Shown here: one piece after another, positions 32,910 to 32,970 of the stretch | Layout of the letters: each line of letters opens with the position of its first letter | Numbering within the stretch: position 1 is the stretch's first letter | Assembly: GCA_964572475.1 (NCBI GenBank) | Contig: CAZNEZ010000020.1 | Location: forward strand, 1-32,970 | Source of the DNA: CAZNEZ01 sp964572475 | Lineage (GTDB): Bacteria; Bacillota; Clostridia; Lachnospirales; Lachnospiraceae | Direction of reading: 5' to 3' | DNA: 32,970 nt | Position numbers and translations under genes: made by a program | Notes under the pieces: generated by a model | What the model was told of the DNA's origin: nothing | The model's input: only the letters and a program-made list of their open reading frames with translations | The model's database searches: none

Positions 32910-32938
32910 TTGACAGAGCTAGGGTAAAGTTTTTGTAG
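32910..32938 (+). promoter_or_regulatory. Possible promoter at right edge
   Basis: A perfect TTGACA (32910-32915) is followed after 17 bases by TTGTAG (32933-32938), a poor -10. It could drive a gene beyond the window; nothing coding is visible in 32870-32970. Confidence 0.25.
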
Positions 32939-32970
32939 GAAAAATTAAATAGATAAAGAAGAAGCACCTG

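Overview
The window is low-GC, densely coded Firmicutes DNA. The gene content points to an anaerobic, fermentative gut clostridium of the family Lachnospiraceae, possibly Lachnospira-like: a reverse rubrerythrin with PerR, rhamnogalacturonan (pectin) breakdown, an electron-bifurcating [FeFe] hydrogenase with a sensory hydrogenase beside it, and a dlt operon. The family-level call is an inference from gene content, and the genus is a guess.

Layout. 1-160: GC-rich sequence of unknown nature, then a strong terminator. 161-1280 (minus): perR and reverse rubrerythrin, each with its own promoter and a 7-1-7 palindromic PerR-type operator. 1477-5520 (plus): cytoplasmic GH105 unsaturated rhamnogalacturonyl hydrolase followed by a large surface lipoprotein rhamnogalacturonan lyase (PL11), an RG-I degradation pair. 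5690-7183: glycerol kinase. 7281-11933 (plus): a small cluster I could not match to a named system. It holds a stand-alone LytTR regulator, a 21-bp tandem direct repeat, a small secreted protein, a lipoprotein, two ABC-2-type permeases and a BcrA/LanF-like ATPase. A third copy of the PerR operator lies just before the lipoprotein gene. 12013-12615: a charged hypothetical protein, ending at a shared bidirectional terminator.

12703-17715 (minus): hydrogenase operon transcribed hydC - HATPase - [2Fe-2S] protein - hydB - hydA. From the same intergenic region (17716-17957) a divergent operon runs right: DRTGG protein, RsbW-like HATPase, sensory-type [FeFe] hydrogenase (HydS-like), a second DRTGG-like protein, a PHP-domain phosphoesterase and a dGTPase-like HD hydrolase. 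This is the recognised clostridial arrangement of a catalytic plus a putative H2-sensing hydrogenase. Fermentation would release reducing power as H2 through HydABC, while the right-hand operon probably reports redox or H2 state.

22506-27676 (plus): extracytoplasmic FKBP/trigger-factor-like lipoprotein, a Cys-rich RelA/SpoT-type HD hydrolase, methylglyoxal synthase, a sirtuin, a TetM/EF-G-like GTPase that appears to lack its middle domains, and a small membrane protein. 27900-32327: dlt operon in the order A-C-B-D(like), for D-alanylation of teichoic acids, followed by a short YgjP-like metallopeptidase (32357-32869).

The best candidates for undescribed biology are the LytTR/secreted protein/ABC cluster with its mixed PerR-LytTR control signals, and the domain-deleted ribosome-protection-like GTPase. 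No RNA genes, CRISPR arrays, insertion sequences or prophage genes were seen. All functional calls come from reading motifs by eye; no database search was run.
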